A stretch of 64,000 bases of DNA. Origin: Artocarpus heterophyllus. Taxonomy: Eukaryota; Streptophyta; Magnoliopsida; Rosales; Moraceae. The notes under the pieces were generated by a model, which was not told the DNA's origin, ran no database searches, and saw only the letters and a program-made list of their open reading frames with translations. Shown here piece by piece: positions 24,122 to 36,764 of the stretch. A program made the translations under genes and the position numbers. Position 1 is the first letter of the stretch. Each line of letters begins with the position of its first letter. Where the stretch lies: contig JAJQZP010000417.1 in assembly GCA_025403435.1 (NCBI GenBank), forward strand, positions 1-64,000, in the 5' to 3' direction.

Positions 24122-26728
24122 ATGTTCAATGGAGTACCTCATGACCAGTTGCACCAATTCATAGCAGCCTCCTCAAGAGCAGCTTCTTCACTCCCTCTCC
24201 CTCTCTCCTCCTCTTTCCCTCTCCACCACCATAATCATTCCCAGCAAACCGCCGCCTTCTCTTCGAATTCCTTTGACATTTCAGCTTACAATAGTACTCC
24301 TCAACACTATCAACTGCTATTTCCTCTACAACAACAACAACAACAACAGTTTTTGCACCCAATACTGCAACAGTCTCCTAGCAGCAAGAGCGGCATCAAT
24401 GAACCTGCAAACCCCACCTTGGTCGACTCGGCCAATAACATCGATTTGGAGATCGAAAGAGAGAGACCAATTCATCCTCATCAACCGACTAGTAGTACTA
24501 TTGATGATCCGGCTTGGAGTAATGATGAGGTGCTGGCGCTGTTGAGGATCAGATCTACCATGGAGAATTGGTTCCCGGACTTCACCTGGGAACATGTTTC
24601 CAGGTACGTGCATATATTTATATATATATAAAGATGTACTATATCTATATTTAATTCATCGTTTCTTAAGAACTCAAAAACTTGAACTTGGAGATTTTAA
24701 TTAAACGCTGTAATTAGCAAATTAGTGGGTTTTAACTTATTTTTATATTCTTCATCAATTATTTTTCTTCAAGAAAGATTAAAATTAGCATCTTGGTCAT
24801 CAAACGATAAAAGGTACACATATATATCTTCCCAGTAATGATATATACATATTTTTATTATATAGTACAGTGGTTTTTTTTAAAGAAAGAAACAGAGGGA
24901 ACTAATAGTTGACGACAAGTCTGTATAAGTGTGTTGTCGGTTATTAGACATTGAAGGTGGGTGCAGGAAGCTATCAGAGATTGGTTTCAAAAGGAGCGGT
25001 GAGAAGTGCAAGGAGAAATTTGAAGAGGAAAGGAGGTACTTCAACATCAACATTAATAATTGCACCAAGACGGGCAGGTTTCTCTGCAGCAGTAGTTGCG
25101 AGCTAGAGGAAGAGCTTTATCATCAAACCCAAAACCAACCCGCTCATCATCAAAATCACAACACGAACACTGATGTTATTAGACTAGTACCGGAAAATCA
25201 AACTCATGAATCCGTAGGATTTCAGGACAACAAGGGTGGTACTAATACTACTACAACTACGGCTGATCAGACGGCCTGTTTGGAAGATGATCAATTAGGC
25301 TCGCCAAGAAGTTATAATCATGATCATCGGCAAACGTTTAATGGTGCTGCAAAAGTGTCGGAATGGGATCGGGTTGAAGAGAAAGCGGATGCGGAATATC
25401 ATGACAGTAGTACCGGATCGAAAAGCAAGAAGAGAAAGAGAAGTCAGAAGGTAAAGTTTGAGATGTTCAAGGAGTTCTGCGAGGAGATTGTGAACAAGAT
25501 GATGTGTCAACAGGAGGAGATGCACAACAAGCTTCTTAAGGATATGGTGAAGAGAGACAAAGAGAAGGTTGAGAAAGAAGAGGCGTGGAAGAAGCAGGAG
25601 ATGGATAGGATGACCAAGGAGCTTGAGATTATGGCTAATGAACAGGCCATTGCTGGTGACAGACAAGCCATAATCATTGATTTCTTAAACAAGTTCATTT
25701 CATCATCTGGCACCACTACTACTGCTACTTCTTCCGGATTATCTGATCAGAGCCAATTCTCAGGACCCAAAAATGGGAAAGATTCGCTCGACAAGGTGAA
25801 GAGTACGAACAATCACACGGAATTTTCTCTCACTCCTTCAATTCAAGCAGCTCTTGAAAGCCCTAGACCTAACAGCCCCACATCCCATCACGATCATGAA
25901 AACCAAAACAATACTAACGTTGTCGAAGAACTGCCGTCATCATCGTCTACCATGATTGTAAATTTGAGTTTCTCTGCCGAGAACAACGTCAATGAACAGT
26001 CCCAACAAAACCCTAGAGCACCCAGTACTACTACTTCATCTTCCAAAAACCCTAGTGGTAGCAGTACTTGTCTTAGTTCCCAGAAGAACCCAATAACCAG
26101 CTCAAATCCAACGTCTTCAATCACGCATAAAGTGACCCTTCAAAACCCTATTTCTTCCATAAATGACATTAAAGAAGACGTCGGAAAGCGATGGCCGAGA
26201 GACGAAGTGTTGGCGCTGATAAACCTGAGGTGCAGTCTCTACAACAGCGGAGCGGATCAGGATCATCTTAACAAGGAGAAGGAGGGTGGCAGCACTTCAG
26301 TAGTGAAAGCTCCTCTGTGGGAGAGAATCTCGCAAGGAATGGTTGAATTGGGTTACAGGAGGAGTGCAAAGAGGTGTAAAGAGAAGTGGGAGAACATAAA
26401 CAAGTACTTCAGGAAAACCAAAGATGTAAACAAGAAGAGGTCGGTTGACTCTAGGACTTGCCCTTATTTTCACCAACTAAGCACTTTGTATAATAAAGGA
26501 ACACCTGTCGCACCTAATAATTCTGAACAAGGCCTGCAGAAAATTAATCATCATTCTTCTCAACTTGGGTCTCTAGCTAATGATCATCATGATCATCAAT
26601 ATGATATTGATCATCCCCATCATTCCTCAGACATGCATGTTGCAGCTGAAGGTGAGAGATCGGATGATATTAATATCGTTGTTCATCATCAAGAAGTAGT
26701 ACCAGCGGCTTTTGATTTTGAATTCTAA
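24122..26728 (+). CDS. GT2L: GT-2-type trihelix transcription factor with two trihelix domains
   Basis: Nuclear DNA-binding factor for GT elements. Exons 24122-24603 and 24967-26728 give 747 residues; the intron interrupts the first trihelix domain, as in relatives. The start is MFNGVPHDQLHQFIAAS, the N-terminus typical of Arabidopsis At5g28300 (GT2L, recalled as a calmodulin-binding member). The N-terminal trihelix lies at about 129-190 (AWSNDEVLALLRIRS...NWFPDFTWE...KCKEKFEEERRYF). A basic stretch KSKKRKRSQKVK precedes a long charged coiled coil (VNKMMCQQEEMHNKLLKDMV to MANEQAIAGDRQAI). The C-terminal trihelix lies at about 566-650 (KRWPRDEVLALINLR...LWERIS...AKRCKEKWENINKYFRKTKD). Poly-Gln at about residue 70 and Ser/Thr/Asn/His-rich linkers are low complexity. 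It has both trihelix domains plus the central helix, so it belongs to the GT-2 clade, not GT-1 or SIP1. Confidence 0.93.
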
Positions 26729-29534
26729 TTTTTGTTTTGCATATTATTAATTTGTGTGTGTGCATTTATTGGAAATAATATGCGGTACGTTTTTGGTTTT
26801 TTTCTTTTTTTTCCTCTCTCTTGGTAAGCATGTGATATAGTTCTCTTGCTGCCTTGCATAAGACAGAAATTTGTTTTCTTTTTTTTTTTTCTATATTTAT
26901 TATATATATATATTTCTTGTCCGCGGATATAGCACCGACAATTTTGAAAAACCAAGCCACATGTATGTATTTTTTTTTAATTGACGTGAGAGGTTATTTG
27001 GTTTCATCTGAGTATTGTCATTGTTGTTCCTGAATAATTTACTATTTCGATAACGTTGAAAAGACATTCTTCAGAGCCCCTCTTGTGCTGTTCATTTGAT
27101 GTAAGGATGAAACCAAAAAAAAAATTGGAAAGAGATCAGCATAAGAATCTTTTTGCAGCCATATGAAAAGGAAGGCTCTTGTATTATTGGAAACATTTTT
27201 TGGTGAAGGGCACACCGGTTGCCCTGCTAAAAATGAATAAAAAAAAAATTCACGCCACTTTCAATTCTTGCTGCCATTCCAATTCTCATTTATGATCAAT
27301 CAAATCCTAACTATCTTATTAAACTCATTTATTGTTAATTACTCATTTAATAATTGTTGATTATATTCAAACATTAAACAAATTTGCAAAGGATCATGTG
27401 GACTTAAAATATGTTTTACAACCTAATATTAAGAAAGCTTAGCCTTTGTTTGTTTCAAAGGTTTAGAACCAATAAGTTTTTGTTCAAATATTCTTTTCCA
27501 CAATGTTTTTCCTCATAAAAATTTAGACAAATTTTAATTGTGATGCAATTTTTGTTGTTCAAACTTCTGATCACCCGACAGATCATAATTCCTTGTGAAA
27601 ATTTATGAATCACTCAGGCAAAATAAAAAATGTTTATATATACATTCTCAAAATTTAGGTGCAACAGTTTGTGCTCATTTGCAATGAGCTCTAAAACCTA
27701 ATTTCATTGAAGATATTTGTGTGACGTTACAATTTCAAGTAACACAAAAAAAAGACACAGAGAAAAAGAGTGGAATCGCTGAGGGAGGTCACCGTCTTCA
27801 TCGGAGCTCCATCGTCACGATCTCCAACAGCCAATAGAATCAAAGAGAGATGAGAGAGAAGGAGGAAGAGAGAGAGGAGAGAGAAAGAACAGGGAGAGAG
27901 AGGGGGACAAAGCTTTCATGTTTTATTTGGAAACTATTCGGACTTTACAAGGTCTTTTTGCTAAAATAGAAAACTGCTTTGTTTTTAGAATGTAAAGTGT
28001 ACAGTTTCGAAAAAGTGCTCGAAATGCCGCGCCTTTGAGCTATACTCATAAAAAATTTTCTTCACAAAACTTCTCTACTTTCATGAGGTATAAGATCTAA
28101 TCTGCTCTTTGGTTAACCGAGAATTACGATTTTCACCGCAAACTCAATTATAAATAGTATAAAATTTTTATATATTATAATAATAATAAAAATAATTATT
28201 ATAATATAAAATTTTTATATATTATAATAAAAATAATTTAAAAAAATATTCTAACCAACCATTTAAACACCTTCAGTGCTTTAGTGCTTCATGAACTTCA
28301 GGAAATAGCTGGAAAAAGAGGGGAAATGCTAGCTAAAAAGGTAAATTCATAACTAATTTGTCATTTTGTTGGATTTTATTGGCTGATGAATTAATCATTA
28401 CTTTTTAGTAGCAAAATAAAATATGCAATTGTCTTTTATGCATATACAACTGAGAGGGAAATTGACAAGTGCATGACAATGCAATGCGGCCAAAGCATCT
28501 AACGCAAATGAGGCAGGAAATGGGACCCACTCACCACATGCCCCGATCCAGAGCCTTCCCGCGATCGGTCATCGCTGATCCATCCATACGGCTCACGGTG
28601 GGTAAGTGTCTCCAATGCAAGGTCCCTTTCTTTTGTCCTCATCGCCTTCAAATCTCTCTACTTTTCTTTCTCTATCTTCAGTCCCACGGGGTCCGACTTA
28701 TGGTTGCTTGCAGAGTGACTTTTTTTTTTTTGACACATGCGAGTTTTTTCAAGAAAAAATTATAACAAATGCCGCATGAGTACAGTTGTGTTTCTTCTTT
28801 TTTTTTTTTTTGGAAAACAGTGATGTTTCTAATTATTAGGTTTGATTAAATTTTTTATATAATTTTTATGATAAAAAAGCAATTTTGTATTACTAATAGA
28901 ATGTAATATTTTAATTATTAGATTAACTTTAACTATCTCATCTATGATTGTTTATGTTAAAAATTTACAATACATGATGTAAAATTGCCTTAGGTTACGG
29001 ATCAAACTATTAAGAAGTTAATTTAACAATTATAACAATATGCTTTATTGATGGTACAAAATTACTTTTTTATTATAAAAATTCTTTTTTATAAACATAA
29101 TTGTTCAAAAACAGATAACTACGGATATATAGATTAGTATTTTAGTTCTACCAAAAAAATCTGCTAAAAAATAATACACATATTTGAGAGATTTTAGCCA
29201 AAAACATACACATAAGAGATATTATCAAAGAAACAACAAAAATTATAAACAAGGAAAAAAAGCACTCCACTAGACATACACGTAAACATTTTTTTTTTTT
29301 TTTGAAGATGACATACACGTAAATATAACTCACAAATGATCTACTGCCACACATCAACTTCCATGTGATGGAGGGCCTGTACATATGTACAAACAGTGTA
29401 ACATATATTAAAATAACAAACGTATATATTTTATAATATATTATTTGGACATCAGCAAGTGCTCAACCCGGGCCCAATGATCGACGGCTCAGATGGTTCT
29501 TATCTTTTTTCTTCAACATTTCCTTAGTTCTGCA
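26729..29534. other. AT-rich intergenic DNA with purine tract
   Basis: Starts with the 3' UTR of the trihelix gene. A purine-rich GA tract covers about 27838-27905. At 28140-28245 an AT-rich stretch contains a direct repeat of a TATAAAATTTTTATATATTA block. The 98-residue ORF at 28469-28765 has no recognisable similarity and ends in poly-T/poly-K translation, so it is not called as a gene. Confidence 0.5.
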
Positions 29535-29644
29535 GTCAACAACGAAGTCAACCGATCTCATGCGTTTGACTTAATACTCTTCTTTTTCATCGGTAATTAC
29601 GAAGATTGAGCGGGGATTTCAGCTTTTCACTAAGCACGGTTGAC
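29535..29644. promoter_or_regulatory. Cluster of W-box cores
   Basis: Four TTGAC/GTCAA cores occur in 110 bases (29535-29539, 29547-29551, 29566-29570, 29640-29644), three of them in TTGACY form. WRKY factors bind such sites and promoters of defence genes often cluster them. No intact gene starts nearby, so this may be a remnant promoter or chance. Confidence 0.35.
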
Positions 29645-30991
29645 TTGTCCGCTCATTGATTTCGCATCAGATTGAAGTGTCCACATCCTCTCGATTTAAT
29701 GTTTTCCGCACCGGAATGTTACCCCTGCAGTTCTGAGGGAGCTAGGGCCCATAATTTAATGCTTGTCGCATGCTTGCATGTGCATGATGCGCGTGTGTGT
29801 ATATATATATATAAGTATATTTCAGCCAAAAAAATTTTCAAAAAATAAAAAATAATATTTACCCGTTTAGTTTCATTTTAAAAATATTTTTGTACGTTTT
29901 TAAAGGTAAAAATTTAAAAATACTTTTAATATAATTCTCAAAAAAAATTTATTTTTTAAAATAAAAATATTTTTGTTTATTTTAAAAACAATACCATACC
30001 TCAACAATCTCTAAAAATAAACCCGAGAGCACTGACTGAGGACTGAGGAGCCCACTATCATTTGTGTTCAGTGCGTAAGAAAAGGACAAGAGGACGGAAG
30101 ATTTTTGGGCCCATGGCCTAGATTATAGGTGGACTAAGCTAGGTTGGGTTTTGTTGGGCTAGGTCTTGCCTTAAATGGATCTTGAACTTGTATCTAATTC
30201 CAATGTAGACCCCAGAGTTAGTTTTCATAGAAATTAAAAGAACATAGCCCTCTTAATCCAACTCTTTATTACATAAACGATTCTAGAGGAGCATCCCTTT
30301 AGATTTCTCTTGTTTGTATTTTCACTAAGTTACTGTCATATATGGTAATTTGTTTTTTTTTTCAAATAATGATGGTCTATCATTCAGCTAAAACATTTTT
30401 CAGATATCCGAGATTGATGGAACGAATAAATATTTATAATAAACAAAACATTTAAACCATTGATACGATTAAAGAAATATTTTTTTTCAATATATAGTAC
30501 TATTTTCCCAAGCATATTGGAGGAGCAATAAAAGAAATAACTTTTCACCGAAAAATTTAAAAAAAAAAACTCGTTTAGAGGGAATATATGCCATATTGTA
30601 CCCTCAAGTGTCTTATAATTAGCCCCCCACTATTGCACACTGTACGTTTCAAAGAATAAACAAATTGAAATCAGGTATTGATGTTATCCAGTTCCAATTG
30701 TCCGTTAGATTCATGTTCTTAGAAGTTAGGACTTCAGAAGAGTTAAACAACGTAATAAAGATATTAATTAGGTGCAGTGGAAGCTTATGGATATATCAAA
30801 GCTGAAATGGAAGCAAAAGCATGTGACTGACAAAGGATTGATTTCACTATCTTATAGTACCTTGCTGCTCCCTTAACATGGTTCATTCATTATTTGGTGA
30901 GAGGTAGTTGAACCCTCCTGCCTATATTATGTATTATGTATGTATCTCTATGAACCATTAATCGATACATAACCATTATTGGGAGAATTGT
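29645..30991. other. AT-rich intergenic DNA
   Basis: No gene seen. A short TG/TA microsatellite lies near 29792-29815 and strongly AT-rich sequence near 29820-30000. Confidence 0.5.
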
Positions 30992-31217
30992 GCTAGGTCC
31001 GTTTGACTCGTTAGTTCGAAACGCGGTGTTTGAACTTTTGTGGTTTGAAATAGAAAGTTTAAAAAATATAGTTTATGTTTTGTTAAACTCAAGAATAAGA
31101 TGCTTAATATCAAATTATTTTTCTTTTTTTTGAATCAAGCTTCAAAAAGATTAACGAAAACATTAATTTGAACTGGCTGTATGGTTCAAACCTGTGAACC
31201 AGTAAGCCAAATGGCCT
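30992..31217. mobile_element. MITE-like element with long imperfect inverted ends
   Basis: The left end AGGTCCGTTTGACTCGTTAG and the reverse complement of the right end AGAGGCCATTTGGCTTACTG agree at most positions over about 23 bases. The interior is AT-rich and non-coding. Length is about 225 bp. A target-site duplication is not clear. Confidence 0.5.
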
Positions 31218-32289
31218 CTTAACCTAATAAGTTTTTTTTTTTTTTTTCCTCCCGAGTTTTATAGCAAATACTTAGGAAATTTTTCTTCGCCTTTTTTACT
31301 TCCATAAAGACCAATCGATTATTGTAGCAATTATTGGACAATTATAATCTGTGTGTGTAAAAGTCTACGATGCAATAGTATATCTCTTCCTGCAACTTCT
31401 GCGCAAGGTGTACTATTTTCTGCTAGTGGCATTGAATTTTTATAGGTTCAAGTACTTGTTATGATCATATCGGTTCGGGGCCCGGAGTCTTTTGCTAGCT
31501 TTATGCATGTCATTTGTATGAGACATAAATTCAACAAAAACAAAACAAAAAACTTTAATAACACATAATGATGAATAACTTTAGCATGCCAAACTAGATA
31601 TAGAGCCAATATATATATACACATATATAATGCTTCTTTGGTGTTTATACTCTGTTTAAAAAACTTAAACAAGAAGGTTTCTAGTAATCACTTCATGCCA
31701 AAAAAGAAAAACACTACTTTGTTTCCCCTTTTATGCATGCTTTTGAAGTTTCTGTAATATATGCAAACGTGATTAACGGATAAGGACGCAATGGCCTACT
31801 TTTGTTAGCTAACTAAAAAATCCATGCATGTGGACTGATAAAGTGAGCAATTATTATATTCTTATTATTTTTTGATAAGCACTTTAATAACACTAACACC
31901 AACTTACTACTAAAAATGAATGTGACAGTCCATCGACCGTTATTATAAGCTTTTTACATTCCCATATATATTGTCAAACCATTAATCGATGCGTCCTATC
32001 ACATTTTATTGAGAGCTGAAGAAAAATTCTATCAAATCCGCCCGCACCAAAAGTCAAATCAAGAAACACAACATGTAAACCACAAATTCAATTTAAAAAC
32101 AAATGGCAATGCTATGACAAGACCCACTTAAAAATTTGTATTGTTAAGACCTGTTTTTTTAACGGTTTGATGAAATCTAATAGTTTAAAATCTAAGTTTT
32201 ACAAAAATTAAAATAAACACACCTACACCCGATCATTTTTCTATTTTCGCTCTATTATTTTTAAAAGAACAAGTAATAAAAGCGATGAT
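31218..32289. other. AT-rich intergenic DNA
   Basis: No coding frame or repeat of note was recognised in this stretch. Confidence 0.5.
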
Positions 32290-32493
32290 TTGTGACTCCG
32301 ACGCGATCTGACATCGGAGGGAGGGGCCTTGAGGGTGGCGATGGTGTTGTTGATGTTGAGGTAGGTGGAGGCAGAAAAAAGTGGCCTGAGGGGCACCAAG
32401 GCTGTGGCCGGTGTTTGTGCATTGGAGAATGAGGTCGTCGGGCTTGTAGAGCTTGAGGGTCTCGTTGAGAGAGCCGGTGAGGAAGAAGGGCTA
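32290..32493 (-). pseudogene. Decayed fragment of an unidentified gene
   Basis: A sharply GC-richer island on the minus strand translates well in one frame (FFLTGSLNETLKLYKPDDL and on to HSLGAPQ), then in a second frame (STYLNINNTIATLKAPPSD), as if one coding exon had suffered a frameshift. Both ends are abrupt: its 5' side touches the start of an LTR-like sequence at 32494. I do not recognise the family. Confidence 0.4.
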
Positions 32494-32830
32494 TGTAACG
32501 TCCCGAAATTTATTTAATATTAATGTAATGTAAATGATGAATTAGTGTGCCATAATTAAAGTTTTAACTTTAATTAGATTATTTGGTTGGATTTTTAGTT
32601 TTTGGTTGTTTTGTTAAATTGATGTGTTCAAAAGATTTCTTATTGATTTAAAATGATGTTTTGAGTTTTAAAACACAACAATTTGTAAAATGTTAAAAAT
32701 ACTCTGTTTTACAAAACCGTACGGGCCCTTAGTCTTCTGGAAGAATTCTAGAATTAGGATTCTCTGATTTGTTTGGAGTTACAGAAAATCACCTAAACAC
32801 TAGATCAACCGTTTGTTGGTTCCATGCTCA
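32494..32830 (+). mobile_element. LTR-start fragment (TGTAACGTCCCG type)
   Basis: The sequence begins TGTAACGTCCCGAAATTTAT, the common terminal motif of many plant Ty3/gypsy LTRs and close to the ends at 36586 and 36223. It abuts the gene fragment directly. The right border is not defined; AT-rich sequence with CCGTACGGGCCC inside continues for several hundred bases. Confidence 0.4.
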
Positions 32831-34488
32831 ATGTATGATTATGAATAGAAAAAAAAAAAAAAAAAGTTATACTTCGTCATTACTCAATGATGGAGTCATA
32901 AAATATTTTCAGTAACGACCCTAAAAAATTAAAAATAAACTTCTATATTTCAGTTATTGGGTGAGAGCCATAGTTGTAATACTTCATTGGGGTAGCACAA
33001 GAGCCAACAAATCTTCACAAGGAGATTTGAGCAGAGTCCATGTGGAAGACAAAAGATTTGAGTGATCTGTTTTTTTTTTTTTTTTTAGCCAAAATGTTGG
33101 ACATTTACAAGAAAATATAGATTAATTGTCTGGAGATTAAGTAGAAAGGGTTAATTTACGAACTTCCAAACCTAATCTCCTCGTATACAACTAAAAGCGC
33201 GTCTGCGCTAAATGCAATTTAAGGAAGCAGCTAATTAGCATTTGATATTGAGAGACCACCCAATAACCACAACATTTAAAAAGAAAAAAAGTAATAATAT
33301 GGTAATCATCAAGCGTTGAAAATGTTTATTTCTGCCTTTTATCTGATCGATGAGGTTTTTGTTCAGTTAAATAAAATGCTTTACCTCCTCCTCCTCCTTA
33401 TTTCTTCCCATTTGCTGATCTATTCTGGTACTTGTATATGTATGTATAATCTATTAAAATAACTATAAAAGTGTTAATTATAACAAAAGTACATATATAG
33501 TTATCTTAACAGATTCCTAGTATTAATTTCTACTAAATTCTTTAAGCTAAACATAATACCATATTTAAAACTTAAACATTCTAACAAAAAAACATTATAT
33601 TGTAGCATACTTTTATTTTATATTGTTTACAATTTAAACTCATAGAGTTTGAATGCCAAACACATTGTTAATTGTCAAGGGGGAGGAGAGAGAAGAAGTA
33701 ATTAGCTAGCTCAGTATGTGTTTTGCTAAATATCATCGCGCGCGTGTGTGTAGAGAGAGAGAGAGAGAGAGACTATCTAGGGCAAGGCGTTGAGGTGAGC
33801 ATGTTGTAGAGGTCTAATAAGTCTTGAACGGATAATTTTTTTCTAATGCAATTAGTCTACTGTTTCTCTTTTCTTATGAGGAGTTGGGATATAAAATTTT
33901 TCTCCGTGCTTAACTGAAGAAGTTCTAATACAATATATATATATATATTGTAATGTTGCCTATTAAAAGAAATAATTTATCGGCATGACACACCTTAATG
34001 AATCAATAATAAACAATAAAAATAAAAGATTAATATTTTCCCTTGAAAAAAATGAGAGATTAATTTTTCTATACAGATTCGAACCTGACTTTTATGCTTC
34101 TCAAATTACGCTTAATAGTTTTACGAGCGTTATACATTTGGACATTTTGTCAGCGTGGTGTAAAAGAAAAAAGAAGGGGTCCTAAAATTTCATGAAGCAA
34201 TGAAGGTTGGGTTAGGGATTTTCGCAACAATAAATTTTAATTTAAATGAATTTTAAAAAATTAAATAGACTGTGTTTATAGATCCACTCATCAACTAATT
34301 ATTATAAAGTAATTACCTTTTTTTAGGGAACACAGTAGAAGCTTTCAAAAATTTATGCTTTTGGTCCTGTTTGACACAATAATAGCAAAATATTTTACTC
34401 GGAACATAATAAAAGCTTTCAAAAATTTATGCTATTGACCTTATTTGATGCAATAATGGGGTAAAATATTTTATTCGGTTTTATTAAA
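32831..34488. other. AT-rich intergenic DNA with GA microsatellite
   Basis: Contains a GTGTGT-(GA)n microsatellite at about 33740-33772 and a TA repeat near 33935. A near-direct repeat is seen at about 34338-34455 (AAGCTTTCAAAAATTTATGCT twice, about 75 bp apart). No gene is recognised. Confidence 0.5.
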
Positions 34489-34638
34489 AGGTGTTTGGCA
34501 CATTAGTAGAACTAAAAATTTTGGTTTAAATAATATAGCATTTGAAGTTACTTTTTACTTTGCGTAATAGTATTTAAAAGTTTTACACTATTTTTCTATA
34601 ATTAGTTTAAACTAATGTATGGTACATACCAAATACCC
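34489..34638. mobile_element. MITE-like repeat, copy 4
   Basis: The left end GGTGTTTGGCACATTAG and the reverse complement of the right end GGTATTTGGTATGTACC match well. The interior holds TAAAAGTTTTACACTAT, related to copies 1 to 3. About 150 bp, no coding capacity. Confidence 0.55.
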
Positions 34639-34808
34639 TAGAAAAACAATGACAATTTGATTGGTTGTTTTAGGAGCGAATTTTGTGCACGTTGCTTCTC
34701 CGGTATGCTTGCTCTCTTGAGGTCTCTTCTCTCAAGTGGAGTGGCGCATATGATGATGGCAACGATGTCGCGTTAGGTGACAGTGCGCATGCATTACGTG
34801 TCTAGCAG

Positions 34809-34960
34809 GTATAGTTGAAACCAATTTTTTAGTTTAAAACAGTATAGCATGTAAGAGCTTTACACTGTAGTAGTTTTTTGTTTTTTCACTATAACATGTG
34901 AGAATTTTTCACTATTTAATAACAAAAGAGTTGATTTTAACTATGCTTTTTAAACACCCT
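34809..34960. mobile_element. MITE-like repeat, copy 5
   Basis: The interior TATAGCATGTAAGAGCTTTACACTG and AACATGTGAGAATTTTTCAC match the family at 11980. It ends TTTTTAAACACCC, the inverted form of the GGGTGTTT end. The left end is less clear. Confidence 0.5.
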
Positions 34961-36222
34961 TTTAGTGTAAGATCGGTGTTTCGCCGATAATGCTTCTCCC
35001 CTATTTTATTAATATGATTTTGTTTGATTTTAGAGGTAAAAATCAATTATTTTCGATATCATAATTCTTATATTTATGTGAATACGAATTAAAATTTGTA
35101 TTATCTTTTATGTTTTAAAATATAGTTCCTCTTTAAAATAAAAAATATGAAGATTTATGTTTATCCATTTTTTTCACTTTCAAGAAAATAGTTTTTTTAG
35201 GAAGAGAACTTTCATAATGCTATCTTTTAAAATTTGCTTTTTAAAAATACCATACATATTTATTTGTAACATAAACTAACATGTAATATGAATGGCAGCA
35301 TGATATAAACTTTTCTAAATATGACATTAATAAACACAACTCTTAAAAGCGTAAGCGTAAGCGTGACATAATATAACATGTAATTTTCTTTAGTCTTAAA
35401 TGTAGTTACTGGTTTAGAGATAAATCCAGAACCAACTTCAATAATGAAAGATCAAGAGTTTAAATACCTCAACTTCTAAGCTCAAAAAAAATATTGACTT
35501 AAGTTTCCCTAAAAAAAATCTCACATTAAGATTTCCCAAATTAGGTGTAGACAAGAGCCGAGTCCGTACAATATCATGTCACCCACCAAACAGACCATCT
35601 CGCTCGGAACCATAAAAGGTTTTTTTTGGTAATGGCAGTGGCACGTCCAATCTATTCGAGATGAAAAGAAAAAATCACAAGGCTAATTAGGACATTTTGC
35701 GCCTAGGAAAAGAGCCGATTGTAGGCCTCGCGTTTGAGGAAGTCTTGTCATGGATCTATGCATTGGCTTGGCAATTCCAGTTCTAAGTTCTGTTAAACTG
35801 ATTGTTTGCGCGGATTGCAGACACTGTGTTGTGTTTCTGCAATGGAGGGATTCTTTTGAAGGATCACAGATGATAGTGTAGAAACCAGTGACGATAAGAC
35901 TAATAAGTTGTCGCATTCCAAATTGTTGGGATTAATACGTTACATAGTCCTAAGTCCTAACCTTTTTAAAAAGTGTCACATTAGTCTTCTTCTTTTTTAT
36001 TTAAAAAAGTCTAACCTAGTTTAGGTGCAAAAAGATTAAAATGACTGAGGGGTGTTTAAATTTTGTACCAGCATGATGACGTGCCAAGTGCAAGACAATT
36101 TGGTACATACCTTGTAACTTTTAGAATATTAAAATTAAAAACATAAAAGGAAAAAAAAAAAAGAACAAAAAATGAAACATAAAAAGTAAAATTCTCTTAA
36201 AAAAACATAAAGAGCAAGTTGT
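34961..36222. other. Intergenic DNA left of the large retroelement
   Basis: AT-rich except for 35690-35925, a GC-moderate block with an open minus-strand frame of 77 residues (CDPSKESLHCRNTTQCLQSA). That block is unidentified and could be a transposon-borne gene piece. Confidence 0.4.
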
Positions 36223-36578
36223 TGTAACGCCTCTAGATTGGGGTTAACAGTTTTTAATGAATTAAAATAAAAATAAAAAATAAAAGTAAAACTTTAAAAA
36301 TAAAATTGTCTAGGACTTAAATAAAAACTCTCAATTCAAAAATAAATATATAAACGACAATTAAACCACAGTTTAATGTAGCACTTTAAATTTAATAATA
36401 TAAACTGTCGTCGTCATCCTTTCAACCCTCAACGTATTTTAATACAATCACAGAAAATAACAATTGATGCTTACATTATCATGAAGAACATTCTTAGCAA
36501 TTGAAGTTGTCCCAACGTAATATAACTACATAGCTTCCTCAACTATTTTTCTTGTAGCCACCTCACACTTAGTGAGTC

Positions 36579-36585
36579 TTAAAAA
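36579..36585. repeat. Left copy of the target-site duplication of the nested insertion
   Basis: TTAAAAA directly before the inserted TGTAACACCC, matched by CTAAAAA after the insertion at 40658-40664. The uninterrupted LTR at 47337-47350 has a single CTAAAAA in this place. The exact length (5 to 7 bases) is ambiguous because of the A run. Confidence 0.65.
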
Positions 36586-36756
36586 TGTAACACCCGAGAT
36601 TTTTAGTGCATTAAAAATGCATTAAATTAAAGATTATGTTAAGACAAAGTACAATTAAAGGAAAATACTGTATAATAAGATGGAAAATTATACAGTGTTA
36701 GAGCAACGCAGTATAAGAATTGAATTGTGTGGACCACAATTTTATTTTATACTTTG

Positions 36757-36764
36757 TATAAAAG
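36757..36764 (+). promoter_or_regulatory. TATA box of the nested LTR
   Basis: TATAAAAG followed about 60 bases later by a pyrimidine-rich leader (CTCTCTCCTCTTTCTCTCTC). This would be the retrotransposon promoter if the block is an LTR in plus orientation. Confidence 0.45.

Noticed and set aside
25295..25716. Leucine- and serine-rich ORFs antisense to the trihelix gene
   Set aside because: They are reverse readings of the Lys/Glu-rich coiled-coil region of a well-supported gene.
28469..28765. 98-residue ORF with several His and Cys residues
   Set aside because: No family similarity, no splice or promoter context, and its end is translation of poly-T and poly-A runs.
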